64,000 nucleotides of DNA from Actinokineospora baliensis (GCF_016907695.1 NZ_JAFBCK010000001.1:1736001-1800000), one strand, 5' to 3'. Shown: positions 34,322 through 44,099, counted from the stretch's first letter. Notes: generated by a model not told the origin, from the letters alone. Numbers and translations are program-made.

Positions 34322-35323
34322 ATGGCCGAACTCGAGCTCCGTCACCTCCGCGCGATCTGCGCCATCGCGGAGGAGGGCAGCGTGTCCAAAGCGGCCATCC
34401 GCCTCGGCGTGACCCAGCCCGCGCTCACCGCGCAGCTGCGCTCCATCGAGCGGTTGGTCGGCGGCGAGCTGTTCCGCCGCAGCTCCAACGGCAGCATCCC
34501 GACCGAGCTGGGCCGCAGCGTGGTCCGCTCGGCGCGGGTGGTGCTGGAGGACATGTCGGCGCTGCTGGCCACCGCGCGCACGCACACGCAGAACCCGGCC
34601 GAGGCGCCGCTGGTGGTCGCCTCCAGCCCGATGCTGTTCACCAGCGCGCTCATCGGTGAGCTGCGGGCCTGGATCAAGTGCTCGGAGCTGCGCACCGAGA
34701 TCGACTCGTCCGGGCCAGCGCTGCTGGACCTGATCTCCTCCAAGCAGGCCGACATCGCCGTGTTCGAGCGGTTCGAGGGCATGGAGAACCGGACCCTGCG
34801 CGACGTCGAGGTCCGCACGATCGTCGAGGAACCGCAGTTCGTGGCGCTGAGCTCGGACAGCCCGCTGGCCGCGCAGGAGGAGGTCGACCTGATCGACCTC
34901 GCCGACCTGGACTGGGTGGTGCCCCCGCCCGACCAGGACACCATGCGGCTGGGCTTCCGCGAGGCCTGCGAGAAGGTCGGCTTCACCCCGCGGATCACCC
35001 ACCACGTCACCGAGGGCCGTACCGCCATGGCCCTGGCCGCCGCGGGCGCGGTGTGCCTGGCGCAGCCCGCCTCGCTGAGCGGCCCCGGGTTCGTGATCCG
35101 GCCGCTGCGGGGGGCGGTCTTGCGGCTGCCCGTGGTGCTGGTGGTCCGGATGGACGGCCTGCTCGGCAACCGCCGCCACGAGGTCTTTGCCTGCGTCGCG
35201 CACGCCTATAGGTCGATCGTGGATCGGAACCCGACCTACGCGCAGTGGTGGGCCGACCACCCGGAGGCGCACATGGACGTGGACGCCGCGTTGGCCCTGC
35301 CGAGGCCGACTAGGCCGACCTGA
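34322..35323 (+). CDS. LysR-family transcriptional regulator
   Basis: A 333-residue regulator with an N-terminal helix-turn-helix (LRAICAIAEEGSVSKAAIRLGVTQPALTAQL, residues ~9-40) and a LysR substrate-binding domain. No operon partner is obvious: the next gene is convergent and overlaps it by 14 bp. TATCAA at 34308-34313 may be its -10 element. Target unknown. Confidence 0.88.
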   Translation: MAELELRHLRAICAIAEEGSVSKAAIRLGVTQPALTAQLRSIERLVGGELFRRSSNGSIPTELGRSVVRSARVVLEDMSALLATARTHTQNPAEAPLVVASSPMLFTSALIGELRAWIKCSELRTEIDSSGPALLDLISSKQADIAVFERFEGMENRTLRDVEVRTIVEEPQFVALSSDSPLAAQEEVDLIDLADLDWVVPPPDQDTMRLGFREACEKVGFTPRITHHVTEGRTAMALAAAGAVCLAQPASLSGPGFVIRPLRGAVLRLPVVLVVRMDGLLGNRRHEVFACVAHAYRSIVDRNPTYAQWWADHPEAHMDVDAALALPRPTRPT

Positions 35324-35771
35324 CCTTCGGCTTGAGCGTCCAGACCACCGTCATCTCGGCGGTGGTGGTGCCCTCGGCGTTGCGGATGGTGCACTCGACG
35401 GCGAACTCGGGTCGGGTGCCCGCGTCCAGTTCGGCGATCACCTCGGCGGCGGGCCTGCCCAGCACCGCCTCGGCGGTCAGCGGACCAAGCGCGAGCTTGC
35501 GGTAGTGGATCTCCGAGCGCACCACCAGCGGGGTCGCCCGGCCCATCTCGGCGGCGAACGCGGCGAGGCCGACCGCGCCGGAGGCCGTCTCGGCCAGGCC
35601 GAACATCACCGCGGCGTGCGGCCCGCCGACGTGGTTGCGCTGGTCGGCCACGTCCGGCAGCGAGCAGACGACGCGGTCGGCGGCGACCTCGACGAACTCC
35701 ACACCAGCCGTGCTCACCCAGGGGACGGTCTGCTTCATCGCGTCGGCGACCCAGTCGAGGTCTGTGCTCAT
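35310..35771 (-). CDS. DUF4442 hotdog-fold thioesterase-like protein
   Basis: A 153-residue single-domain protein of the PaaI/DUF4442 type. NHVGGPHAAVMFGLAETASG is the family's central segment, and it has the hotdog helix. Probably an acyl-CoA thioesterase; substrate unknown. Confidence 0.8.
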   Translation of the reverse strand: MSTDLDWVADAMKQTVPWVSTAGVEFVEVAADRVVCSLPDVADQRNHVGGPHAAVMFGLAETASGAVGLAAFAAEMGRATPLVVRSEIHYRKLALGPLTAEAVLGRPAAEVIAELDAGTRPEFAVECTIRNAEGTTTAEMTVVWTLKPKVRSA

Positions 35772-35808
35772 GGCAACGACATTACCCGTCAGTAACTTGA
35801 TGCGGCAA
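35772..35808 (-). promoter_or_regulatory. leaderless promoter of the DUF4442 gene
   Basis: On the minus strand TTGCCG (35808-35803) and TAATGT (35784-35779) are 18 bp apart, and 7 nt then lead to the ATG at 35771. There is no ribosome-binding site, which fits a leaderless mRNA. Confidence 0.5.
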
Positions 35809-35823
35809 CGGGTAGGGTCGCAC

Positions 35824-35908
35824 CCAGAGTCGTGACTGGCGTGTACGGGTGGAAGAGACCACTGGGGAGCGGCTGGAGCGGGTGCGACACCGAACGCCTG
35901 GGTGTCAC
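35824..35908 (+). ncRNA. ZTP (pfl) riboswitch controlling glyA
   Basis: The conserved pieces of the pfl/ZTP aptamer occur in order: GTCGTGACTGGCG (35829-35841), a purine-rich GGTGGAAGAGACCAC loop, GGGGAGCG (35864-35871), a variable linker stem, and CGCCTGGG (35895-35902). ZTP riboswitches sense the purine intermediate ZMP/ZTP, which builds up when one-carbon folates are short. glyA is one of their known targets. The glyA ribosome-binding site begins about 25 nt downstream. Confidence 0.85.
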
Positions 35909-35942
35909 CGGTCTAGTCGCCGCACGCTCTGGGAGGAACACG

Positions 35943-37196
35943 ATGCACCAGCCAGGCATCCCGCACCTGACCGCCGCTGACGCCGAGGTCGCGGCTCTGG
36001 TCGAGGGCGAGGCCCGCCGCCAGTACGAGAAGATCCGGTTGATCGCCTCGGAGAACTACGTCTCCACCGCCGTCCTAGAGGCCACCGGCACCGTGCTCAC
36101 CAACAAGTACTCCGAGGGGTACGCGGGCAAGCGCTACTACGAGGGCCAGCAGTTCGTCGACCCGATCGAGACCTTGGCCGTCGAGCGCGCCAAGGCCGTC
36201 TTCGGTGTCGACCACGCCAACGTGCAGCCCTACTCCGGCTCCCCGGCCAACCTCGCCATCTACCTGGCGCTGGTGGAGCCGGGCGACACGGTCATGGGCA
36301 TGGCCCTGCCCGCGGGCGGCCACCTGACCCACGGCTGGGGTGTGTCGGCGACCGGCAAGTGGTTCCGCGCCGTCCAGTACGGGGTCCGCAAGGACACCGG
36401 TCGGGTCGACCTGGACGAGGTCCGCGAGCTGGCGCTGGCCGAGCGGCCGAAGGTCATCTTCTGCGGCGGCACCGCCATCCCGCGCACCATCGACTTCCCC
36501 GGGTTCGCCGAGATCGCCAAGGAGGTCGGCGCGGTGCTGGTCGCCGACATCGCGCACATCGCGGGCCTGGTGGCCGGGGGTGCGCACCCGTCGCCGGTCG
36601 GGCACGCGGAGATCATCTCGACGACCACGCACAAGACGCTGCGCGGCCCGCGCGGCGCCATGCTCATGTCCGACGCCCGGCACGCCAAGGCGCTGGACAA
36701 GGCCGTGTTCCCCGGGCTGCAGGGCGGTCCGCACAACCACACCACCGCCGCCATCGCGGTTGCCCTCGGCGAGGCCGCCAAGCCGGGGTTCCGCGACTAC
36801 GCCGCCAACATCGTGGCCAACGCCAAGGCGCTCGCCGAGGCGCTGGTCGAGCGCGGGTTCGACCTGGTCTCCGGCGGCACCGACAACCACCTGATCTTGA
36901 TCGACCTGACGAGCAAGGGCGTCGGCGGCAAGCCCGCCGCCAAGGTGCTCGACCGGGCGGGCATCGAGCTCAACTACAACTCGGTGCCCTTCGACACCCG
37001 CAAACCGTTTGACCCCTCGGGCGTGCGGCTGGGAACCTCGGCCATCACCACCCGTGGTCTCGGCGTCGAGCACATGCCCCAGTTGGCGCAGTGGATCGAC
37101 CGGGCGATCGCGGCCGGTGACGACGCCGAGGTGGCCGCCGTGGCCGCCGAGGTGCGCGAACTGCTCACCGCGTTCCCGATGCCCGGGTGGGCCTGA
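35943..37196 (+). CDS. glyA: serine hydroxymethyltransferase
   Basis: A 417-residue PLP enzyme that interconverts serine and glycine and loads one-carbon units onto tetrahydrofolate. It has IRLIASENYVS, the KYSEGYAGKRYYEG segment, and the PLP Lys in STTTHKTLRGPRGA. GGGAGG before ATG 35943 sets the start. The ZTP riboswitch in the leader links its expression to folate one-carbon status. A strong terminator follows. Confidence 0.97.
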   Translation: MHQPGIPHLTAADAEVAALVEGEARRQYEKIRLIASENYVSTAVLEATGTVLTNKYSEGYAGKRYYEGQQFVDPIETLAVERAKAVFGVDHANVQPYSGSPANLAIYLALVEPGDTVMGMALPAGGHLTHGWGVSATGKWFRAVQYGVRKDTGRVDLDEVRELALAERPKVIFCGGTAIPRTIDFPGFAEIAKEVGAVLVADIAHIAGLVAGGAHPSPVGHAEIISTTTHKTLRGPRGAMLMSDARHAKALDKAVFPGLQGGPHNHTTAAIAVALGEAAKPGFRDYAANIVANAKALAEALVERGFDLVSGGTDNHLILIDLTSKGVGGKPAAKVLDRAGIELNYNSVPFDTRKPFDPSGVRLGTSAITTRGLGVEHMPQLAQWIDRAIAAGDDAEVAAVAAEVRELLTAFPMPGWA

Positions 37197-37214
37197 CCTG
37201 CGACAACGCCGCTA

Positions 37215-37250
37215 GAACGCCCCGGTGCCGCTGGTCGGACCGGGGCGTTC
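37215..37250 (+). terminator. glyA terminator
   Basis: A perfect 12-bp stem, GAACGCCCCGGT (37215-37226) with ACCGGGGCGTTC (37239-37250), 19 bp after the stop. Confidence 0.85.
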
Positions 37251-37307
37251 GGCGTGTGAGCGGGGTCGCAGGTAAAGGGGTTGCGATCGATCACCCGAAA
37301 AGCGCAT

Positions 37308-37341
37308 GCTTGCATCGACCAACTACTTGGATGATGCAAGC
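37308..37341. promoter_or_regulatory. putative MarR operator
   Basis: Inverted repeat GCTTGCATC (37308-37316) and GATGCAAGC (37333-37341) with a 16-bp spacer, ending 17 bp before the MarR start. TTGCAT within the first arm could be a -35 element, so binding would block transcription. Confidence 0.6.
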
Positions 37342-37358
37342 AACTCGGGAGGTGTCGC

Positions 37359-37892
37359 GTGACCGAGACCGTCGCCGACGAGTCGGCCACCGGCACCGGG
37401 CTCACCGCGCAGGAGATCGAGCAGGGGCAACGGCTGGCCACCGTCCTGTTCGCGCTCGGCAAGCAGCAGGCCGCCATCGCGGCGCGGATGAGCAAGCTGG
37501 GGGTAGACCGCTCGGCTTTCGTCCTGCTGAAGAACCTCATCGCCCTCGGACCGAGCCGCTCGAGCGCGCTCGCCGAGGCGGTCCACTCCGACCCGTCCAC
37601 GGTCAGCCGCCAGGTCGCGGCGCTGGTCAAGGACGGCCTCGTCGAGCGGCGCGCCGACCCGGAGGACGGACGGGCGAGCCTGCTCGCCGTCACCCCGGAC
37701 GGCCTGGCGCTGCTCAAGCGCCAGCGGCAGCGGATGGCGCTGTCGCTGGCCAGCATGGTCAGCCACTGGGACCCACAAGACCTCGACACGTTCGTGCGGC
37801 TGTTCGAGCGATTCCTCGCCGACCACGCGAACTACCTGCCCACGTTCATCACCGAATGCGCCGACCACGCGCGTTCCGAAGGGGGAAAGTAA
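37359..37892 (+). CDS. MarR-family regulator of the adjacent efflux gene
   Basis: A 177-residue winged-helix repressor (SSALAEAVHSDPSTVSRQVAALVKDGLVERRADPEDGR). The GTG follows GGGAGG. Its TAA overlaps the ATG of the efflux gene, so the pair forms an operon. It most likely controls itself and the pump through the repeat at 37308-37341. Confidence 0.9.
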   Translation: MTETVADESATGTGLTAQEIEQGQRLATVLFALGKQQAAIAARMSKLGVDRSAFVLLKNLIALGPSRSSALAEAVHSDPSTVSRQVAALVKDGLVERRADPEDGRASLLAVTPDGLALLKRQRQRMALSLASMVSHWDPQDLDTFVRLFERFLADHANYLPTFITECADHARSEGGK

Positions 37893-39541
37893 TGTCAGCT
37901 CCGGTTTCGGATGCCGCACCTGGGCAGCTGAGCCACCGGCAGATCCTGACCGTGCTCTCCGGGCTCATGCTGGGCATGCTGCTCGCCGCGCTCGACCAGA
38001 CGATCATGGCCTCGGCGATGAAGACCATCGCCGACCAGCTCAACGGCCAGACCATCCAGGCGTGGGCCACCACCGCCTACCTGATCACCGCCACCATCTC
38101 CACCCCGCTCTACGGCAAGCTCTCCGACATCTTCGGGCGCAAGCCGATGTACCTGACCGCCATCTCGTTCTTCCTGGTCGGTTCGGTGCTCTCCGGCATC
38201 GCCAACTCGATGTACGAGCTCGCCGCGTTCCGCGCGGTGCAGGGCCTCGGCGCCGGTGGTCTCATGTCGCTGGCGCTGGCGATCATCGCCGACATGGTGC
38301 CCCCGCGCGAGCGCAGCAAGTACCAGGGCTACTTCATGGGCGTCTGGGGTCTGTCCAGTGTGGCCGGTCCCGTGGTCGGCGGCGCCTTCGCCGGTCTGGA
38401 CACCTTCGCGGGCATCGAGGGCTGGCGCTGGGTGTTCCTGCTCAACGTGCCGATCGGCATCGTCGCGCTGATCGTGGTCGCCCGCTTCCTCAACGTCCCG
38501 CACCGCAAGGTCGCCCAGCGGGTCGACTACTGGGGCGCGATCGCGCTCACCGTCGGCCTGGTGCCGCTGCTGATCGTGGCCGAGCAGGGCCGCGAGTGGG
38601 GCTGGGACTCCGGCCGCTCCGTGCTGATGTACGTGATCGGCGTCGTCGGCATCGCCGCGTTCGTCTACGTCGAGAAGCGCATGGGTGACGCGGCGCTGCT
38701 GCCGCTGCGGCTGTTCCGCCGCAGGACCTTCGCGCTGACCAACGTGGTCAACTTCGTCATGGGTGTCGGCATGTTCGGCACCATGATGTCGCTGCCGCTG
38801 TACCTGCAGATCGTCAAGGGCGCGTCGCCGACCGAGTCGGGTCTGATGACGCTGCCGATGACCTTCGGCATCCTGGTGGCGGCGATGGGCTCCGGCCAGA
38901 TCATCGCCAAGACCGGCCGGTACCGGAAGTTCCCGATCATCGGCCTCGGCGCGACCGCGGTGTCGCTGTTCCTGTTCTCCCAGGTCGGCGTGGACACGCC
39001 GATGTGGCAGGTGATGCTGGTGATGGTGCTGACCGGCGCTGGCCTCGGCCTGTGCATGCAGACCCTGATCCTGGCCATCCAGAACGACGTGCCGGTCAAG
39101 GACATGGGCGTGGCGACCTCGTCGGCGACGTTCTTCCGCTCCATCGGCGGCACCGTCGGCACAGCGGTGTTCCTGTCCATCCTGTTCAGCGTGGTCGGCG
39201 ACCGCATCGGCGACGCGTTCGGCGCGGTGCGCGGCGACGCGGCCTTCACCGCGGCGCTGGCGTCGAACCCGCAGTTCGCGCAGAGCCTGTCCGGCGGCGG
39301 CGGGATCGACCTGAACAACACGGCGTTCCTCAACACCCTGGACCCGGTGCTCGCCAGGCCGATCCTGTCCGGGTTCGCCAGCTCGCTCGACACTGTGTTC
39401 CTGGTCGGTGCCTTCGTGACCCTGGTCGCGTTCGGCCTGATCTGGTTCCTCAAGGAGACCCCGCTGCTCAACAAGTCGGGTATCCAGCGCGCTGCGGACG
39501 AAGAGGCCGCCGCGGCCGCTCCGGCCGCTGCCATGCACTAG
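37892..39541 (+). CDS. DHA2-type (EmrB/QacA) drug efflux transporter
   Basis: A 549-residue MFS antiporter with about 14 helices. Motif C-like and motif A segments are present (LDQTIMASAMKTIADQL, GKLSDIFGRKPMYL, GVWGLSSVAGPVVGG). It probably exports toxic organic compounds; the substrate cannot be read from sequence. It is coupled to the MarR repressor. Confidence 0.92.
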   Translation: MSAPVSDAAPGQLSHRQILTVLSGLMLGMLLAALDQTIMASAMKTIADQLNGQTIQAWATTAYLITATISTPLYGKLSDIFGRKPMYLTAISFFLVGSVLSGIANSMYELAAFRAVQGLGAGGLMSLALAIIADMVPPRERSKYQGYFMGVWGLSSVAGPVVGGAFAGLDTFAGIEGWRWVFLLNVPIGIVALIVVARFLNVPHRKVAQRVDYWGAIALTVGLVPLLIVAEQGREWGWDSGRSVLMYVIGVVGIAAFVYVEKRMGDAALLPLRLFRRRTFALTNVVNFVMGVGMFGTMMSLPLYLQIVKGASPTESGLMTLPMTFGILVAAMGSGQIIAKTGRYRKFPIIGLGATAVSLFLFSQVGVDTPMWQVMLVMVLTGAGLGLCMQTLILAIQNDVPVKDMGVATSSATFFRSIGGTVGTAVFLSILFSVVGDRIGDAFGAVRGDAAFTAALASNPQFAQSLSGGGGIDLNNTAFLNTLDPVLARPILSGFASSLDTVFLVGAFVTLVAFGLIWFLKETPLLNKSGIQRAADEEAAAAAPAAAMH

Positions 39542-39555
39542 TTCTAGTTCCGCTG

Positions 39556-39590
39556 AGCGGCCCCGTACTCGACGCGAGTGCGGGGCCGCT
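39556..39590. terminator. bidirectional terminator
   Basis: Stem AGCGGCCCCG (39556-39565) with CGGGGCCGCT (39581-39590) and an inner ACTCG/CGAGT stem, between convergent efflux and dioxygenase-like genes. Confidence 0.8.
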
Positions 39591-39592
39591 TG

Positions 39593-40444
39593 TCATACCC
39601 GGACGGTTAGTGTTGCGGCGTAACCATTGGAGACGTCGCCGGTCACTGCGGCGAGCTGGGTCTCGTAGCCGTCGCTGAAGACGTTGTCGCGCTCCAGTGA
39701 CGTCTGTGCGAGGTTGCGGACGCTCTGCGTGTAGCCCTCGGTGCCATAGACCGTGGTGCAGATGTCCTTGGGTAGGGCCAACTGTGTTGTCTTAAGTGGA
39801 TCGCCCGCCTTGGTCGCTTCGGCCAGGCTCGGGTAGATCTCGAAGTGGATGTGCGGCCACCTGCCGGAGTAGGCAGCCGGGAAGATGCTCGTGAACTTCA
39901 CCTTCCCTTGTGCGTCAGCCTCTTGGACGCCACGGAGGTAGTTCTCGTTGGTGAGTTCCTTGGCGTACATCGAATAGCTGCCGTTGATGTCGCAGTGCCA
40001 CAGGTAGACCGCAGCACCCGGCATGGCGGCGCAGGACTTCGCGAAGTCGACGATCGTCAGCTCTACCGTCAGCGGGACGCCCTTGGCGGTCGTGGTGGAG
40101 TTGCCGAAGCTCGATCGGATGTCACTGCGCACGATCCCGCTCTCGGTGAGCACGTTCGGCCCGTTGGTGCCATCGGCCGGGTAGGGGCCGCCGGTTTCCT
40201 GGGGGGTTTCCGCGCCGCAGTCCGCCGCTGCCGCTGCGGCCGCCTGCGACTTCGCGGTGGTTGTTGTGGTGGACGTTGTGCTGGAGGCGGCCGCGGTGTG
40301 CTGTGAGTGGTCGGTCCCGCAGCCCGCGAGCGCGGCCAACCCGACGCCGCCCATCAGCGCCAGCACCCGCCGCCTGCCCAGGGTGGCCAGGTCGAAGGCG
40401 AGTCCCCGGTCGTGGTCTTCGATGTGGTGGTCCATGTCGCCCAT
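39593..40444 (-). CDS. Tat-exported intradiol dioxygenase-like lipoprotein
   Basis: A 283-residue protein. The N-terminus has a twin-arginine signal (GRRRVLALMGG, residues 23-33) ending in lipobox LAGC (Cys42), so it is exported folded and lipid-anchored. A Thr/Ala linker follows, then an intradiol ring-cleavage dioxygenase fold (ETGGPYPADG, GAAVYLWHCDINGSYS, SGRWPHIHFEIYP). The HIH and nearby Tyr residues fit the 2-His/2-Tyr iron site. Aromatic substrate outside the cell is unknown. No ribosome-binding site is seen before ATG 40444; ATG 40435 is an alternative. Confidence 0.85.
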   Translation of the reverse strand: MGDMDHHIEDHDRGLAFDLATLGRRRVLALMGGVGLAALAGCGTDHSQHTAAASSTTSTTTTTAKSQAAAAAAADCGAETPQETGGPYPADGTNGPNVLTESGIVRSDIRSSFGNSTTTAKGVPLTVELTIVDFAKSCAAMPGAAVYLWHCDINGSYSMYAKELTNENYLRGVQEADAQGKVKFTSIFPAAYSGRWPHIHFEIYPSLAEATKAGDPLKTTQLALPKDICTTVYGTEGYTQSVRNLAQTSLERDNVFSDGYETQLAAVTGDVSNGYAATLTVRV

Positions 40445-40528
40445 GGTTCGACTGTTACCCAGGAACGGGCTGTGCACCGGCTGTGTAGGTCTCTGTCATC
40501 CTGGCGGGGGACAACCAGGGGGTGATCG

Positions 40529-41197
40529 GTGCGAGTGGTGGTGGCGATCTTCGCCATTGGCGGGGTGCTCATCGGAGCCGCCCTGGTCCTCGGCATCGCG
40601 ATCGAGCCGGACCAGGCTGGCGCGCCGACCTCGGCGAGCAGCCCGGCCGGGGTCAGGTGCAGGCCGCCGGAGGGCCCGCTCACGCTGGTCGAACCGACCC
40701 CGGAGGTGGTCGACCGGGTCAACGCCGCCTGGGAGCGGGTGGACGGCTGGCTGGCCGACAACGCCGTGGCCACCGCCGCGGCCTGGAACACCCCGGCGAC
40801 CCGCAGCGAGCTGGTGGGGCTGCAGCGCGACCTCGGGTCCGAGCTCCCCGCCGAGCTGATCATCTCGCTCACCCGGCACGACGGCGTCGGCGCGGACGGC
40901 TTCACGTTCCCGCCCGCCTACCAGCCCTTATCCGTGCGGGAGATCCGCACCACAACGGCGGACTTGTGCGCGGACCCCGGTTGGCGCGAAGGTGACGTTC
41001 CGTTCGCCAAGGGCGAGTCCGGCGCTGTCCTCTACCTGCACGAAGGCAACGTCTATAGGTTCCCCGCGATGCAGCTGCACGCCACGGACCTGACCGAGCT
41101 CCTCAACCGCACCGCATCCCGCCTAGAAGGCGACAGCCCCGCCGACTACCGCCCGGACATCGACGCCCTTGGCCGCCTGCGCTGGGTCCGCGAATAG
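40529..41197 (+). CDS. SMI1/KNR4 (SUKH)-domain protein with N-terminal membrane helix
   Basis: A 222-residue protein with one N-terminal hydrophobic helix (VVAIFAIGGVLIGAALVLGI) and a SUKH-fold domain (RSELVGLQRDLGSELPAELIISLTRHDG, then the FPPAYQPLSVREI segment). SUKH proteins often act as toxin immunity or binding modules, but no toxin gene adjoins it. GGGGG lies 6 nt before GTG 40529. Confidence 0.75.
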   Translation: MRVVVAIFAIGGVLIGAALVLGIAIEPDQAGAPTSASSPAGVRCRPPEGPLTLVEPTPEVVDRVNAAWERVDGWLADNAVATAAAWNTPATRSELVGLQRDLGSELPAELIISLTRHDGVGADGFTFPPAYQPLSVREIRTTTADLCADPGWREGDVPFAKGESGAVLYLHEGNVYRFPAMQLHATDLTELLNRTASRLEGDSPADYRPDIDALGRLRWVRE

Positions 41198-41201
41198 CGA
41201 A

Positions 41202-41232
41202 CACCCCCGGCCACGAGAAGTGCGCGGGGGTG
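41202..41232. terminator. terminator hairpin between convergent genes
   Basis: CACCCCCG (41202-41209) pairs with CGGGGGTG (41225-41232). It lies between the SUKH-domain gene and ppa. Confidence 0.65.
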
Positions 41233-41330
41233 CTCTAGGTCATCAGTGCCGCTCCACCGCGGACCTCGCCGCCCAAAGCCGGGAACGATGCCGGGTGGGG
41301 AAGCGGGGGTGGGTGGTGGGAGGAATAGGC

Positions 41331-41828
41331 TCAGTGGAACGTGAGGCCGGACTCCTTTAGGCGCTCGTAGGAGCGCTTGATCTCGGCCTCGGCCTCGGTG
41401 CGGCCGACCCAGCTCGCGCCTTCGACGCTCTTGCCGGGCTCCAGGTCCTTGTAGACCTCGAAGAAGTGCTGGATCTCCAGCCGGTGGTACTCGGCCAGGT
41501 GGTGGATGTCGCGCAGGTGCTCGGTGCGCGGGTCGTGCGACGGGACGCACAGGACCTTGTCGTCGCCGCCCTTCTCGTCGGTCATGCGGAACATGCCGAT
41601 GGCGCGGGCGCGGATCAGGCAGCCGGGGAAGGTGGGCTCCTGCACCAGCACGAGCGCGTCGAGCGGGTCACCGTCCTCGCCCAGGGTGTTGTCCACGAAG
41701 CCGTAGTCCGCCGGGTACTGGGTGGCGGTGAAGAGGGTGCGGTCGAGCCGGATGCGACCAGTCTCGTGGTCCATCTCGTACTTGTTGCGATTTCCCTTGG
41801 GGATCTCGATCGTGACGTCGAACTCCAC
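41331..41828 (-). CDS. ppa: inorganic pyrophosphatase (class I)
   Basis: A 165-residue soluble PPase. The metal-binding signature is [11 protein letters not shown], preceded by [12 protein letters not shown]. All usual acidic residues are visible. GTG 41828 has GAGGA 7 nt upstream; a longer frame exists but is not conserved. It drives biosynthesis by removing pyrophosphate and complements hppA. Confidence 0.95.
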   Translation of the reverse strand: MEFDVTIEIPKGNRNKYEMDHETGRIRLDRTLFTATQYPADYGFVDNTLGEDGDPLDALVLVQEPTFPGCLIRARAIGMFRMTDEKGGDDKVLCVPSHDPRTEHLRDIHHLAEYHRLEIQHFFEVYKDLEPGKSVEGASWVGRTEAEAEIKRSYERLKESGLTFH

Positions 41829-41948
41829 TGACGTGTCCTCGCTCCTGCTCGCTTCCTCTGCTACCTCACTAGTGTGGACCACGGTGTCGCCCCGGCCCGA
41901 ACCGATCCGGGTGTGACGTTCACCGTGAGCGCAGGGGGAGGACGCGGG

Positions 41949-44099
41949 GTGCCGCAGGCGGGACCAGAGCACGGCGGGGATCGGGATCCGGCCCGGCGGC
42001 AACCTGGTGATCAGGCAAAACGTCTACCTGACGTGGCAGACGACAACCCAGGGTGGCCGGGGGCCGATGACGCCGCGTGGCCGAGTGTGGACGACGACGG
42101 CCCCGCGGCGCGGCCGCCGGGGCCCGGCGCCGGACCCGTGTTACGTGACGAGACCCACGTCCCCGACACGCCCGGGACCGGCTCTCCACGTTCGGGTGAA
42201 CCGACAGGGGCGGCGCCGGACGAGCTGTCCGGGGACGTGACGGTGCACGTCGGTGCGCGCGGCAAGCTCGCCGAGGGGCCGACGCAGGTGAACTTCCCGC
42301 CGCTGGCGGCCAAGGGCGGCGACACGACCCAGCCGACCCGCAAACCCGGTGGTGAGACCACCGCCGCGTTCCCGACCGGGCCCGTCCAGCCGCCGCGGCC
42401 CGGTGGTCAGCGCCAGCAGGCGGGCCGCCCACCCCAGGGTCGACCTGGGGGGCCGCCGCACGCCCAGCCGCCGGGTAGGCCGCTTCCCGACGGGCCGCCG
42501 CGCGGGCCTGGTGGTCAGCCGCCGTTCGCGAGGCAGCAGCCTCCGCCGGGCAGGCCTGGTCCTGGCGGGCGGCCTATAGGCCCGAACGGTCAACAGGGCC
42601 CGGTGCAGGTCGAGAGCACACAGGTCATCAAGGTCGCTGACGTCACCAGAGAGCCGACTCCCGTTCAGCTCCCTGAGCAGGCACCTGAGCCGGAGCAGCC
42701 GCGCAAGCGACCCCGCGTCGGCATGTTGGTGGCGATGGCGATCGTCGTGCTGCTCGTGCTGGGTGCGGCAGCGACCATCCAGTTCGTCCCCGGTGTGCGG
42801 GAGAAGCTGGGCATCAAGGCCGCGGAACCCGAGGTCGTCATCGCGCCTCCGCCCGCCGCTGTGCAGTTCGCGCCGACGCTCAAGGGGCCCGGGGCAGACA
42901 TCCCGGCGCCCACCGCGGCGGGCGTCCGCGCTGCTCTTGCGGGCCCGGCGAGCGATCCCGTCCTCGGCACGCTCACCGGCACCGTCGTCGACCCCGCCAG
43001 CGGCGAGGTCCTCTTCGCGCAGAACGCCGAGACCACGCTGGTGCCCGCGTCCACCGCGAAGCTGCTCACCAGCGCCGCCGCACTGCTGGCCCTGCCGCAC
43101 GCGGCCCAGCTGTCGACCAAGGTCGTCGCGGGTGACACCCCCGGCACGGTCGTGATCATCGGCGGCGGCGACCCCACCCTGTCGTCCTTCGCGGCGGGCA
43201 AGAACACCGTCTACCCCGGCGCGGCCCACCTCGACGACCTCGTCGCCCAGGTCAAGGCCAAGGGCCCGGTGACGACCGTGCTGCTCGACCTCGACCGCTA
43301 CACCGGCGACAGCATCGCCAAGGGCTGGATCCCCGCCGACGTCGCGGGCGGCTACATCGCGCCGATGGTGCCCGCCATGCTCGACGGGGGCAGGGCCGAC
43401 CCGACCAAGGCGGTCTCGGCCCGCTCGGCGAACCCGGCGCGCACGCTGGCCGAGGAGTTCGCCAAGCGCATCGGCGCGACCGTCCCGGCCAAGGCGACCA
43501 CCCAGGCCAAGCCGGACGCCAAGGTGCTCGGCGAGGTCCGCTCCGCGCCGGTCGTCGAGCTGGTCGACAACACCCTGCAGCGCTCGGACAACGTGCTGGC
43601 CGAGGCGCTGGCCCGCGAGGTCGCCAAGGCCACCGGGCAGGAGGTCTCCTTCGCGGGCGGCTCGGCGGGCACCATCAAGACCTTGAAGGACAACGGCTTC
43701 GACACCAGCACGGTGACCCTCGACGACGGCAGTGGACTGTCCACAATGAACCAGGTGAGCGCCGCGCTGCTCGCCGACGTGCTCAAGGTGGCCGCGGGTC
43801 CCGACGGCGCCGACCCGCGCACGGCCAAGCTGCGGCCGCTGCTGGGCGCGCTGCCCGTCGCCGGTGGCAGCGGCACCCTCGCGGGCCGCTACCAGGGCCC
43901 GGCCGCCTCGCCCGGCAAGGGTTGGGTCCGCGCCAAGACCGGCACGCTGTCGAGTGTGAACTCCCTCGCCGGGGTCGTCCTCGACACCGACGGCCGGTTG
44001 CTGGTGTTCGCCCTGATGTCCAACGGTTCGGTGCCCGGCGCGGCCCAGCCCGCGCTCGACGCGGTGGCCGCGGCCCTGCGCCAATGCGGCTGTAGGTGA
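41949..44099 (+). CDS. dacB: D-alanyl-D-alanine carboxypeptidase (PBP4/DacB type) with long Pro-rich cytoplasmic tail
   Basis: A 716-residue S13 peptidase. The N-terminal ~255 residues are cytoplasmic and rich in Pro, Gly and Gln. A single membrane helix follows ([20 protein letters not shown]). The extracytoplasmic penicillin-binding domain has Ser368 in STAK, Ser546 in SDN and Lys663 in KTG. It trims or cross-link-edits peptidoglycan. GGGGGAGG before GTG 41949 supports this start. The long disordered tail is unusual in length and may bind cell-division or signalling proteins. Confidence 0.9.
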   Translation: MPQAGPEHGGDRDPARRQPGDQAKRLPDVADDNPGWPGADDAAWPSVDDDGPAARPPGPGAGPVLRDETHVPDTPGTGSPRSGEPTGAAPDELSGDVTVHVGARGKLAEGPTQVNFPPLAAKGGDTTQPTRKPGGETTAAFPTGPVQPPRPGGQRQQAGRPPQGRPGGPPHAQPPGRPLPDGPPRGPGGQPPFARQQPPPGRPGPGGRPIGPNGQQGPVQVESTQVIKVADVTREPTPVQLPEQAPEPEQPRKRPRVGMLVAMAIVVLLVLGAAATIQFVPGVREKLGIKAAEPEVVIAPPPAAVQFAPTLKGPGADIPAPTAAGVRAALAGPASDPVLGTLTGTVVDPASGEVLFAQNAETTLVPASTAKLLTSAAALLALPHAAQLSTKVVAGDTPGTVVIIGGGDPTLSSFAAGKNTVYPGAAHLDDLVAQVKAKGPVTTVLLDLDRYTGDSIAKGWIPADVAGGYIAPMVPAMLDGGRADPTKAVSARSANPARTLAEEFAKRIGATVPAKATTQAKPDAKVLGEVRSAPVVELVDNTLQRSDNVLAEALAREVAKATGQEVSFAGGSAGTIKTLKDNGFDTSTVTLDDGSGLSTMNQVSAALLADVLKVAAGPDGADPRTAKLRPLLGALPVAGGSGTLAGRYQGPAASPGKGWVRAKTGTLSSVNSLAGVVLDTDGRLLVFALMSNGSVPGAAQPALDAVAAALRQCGCR

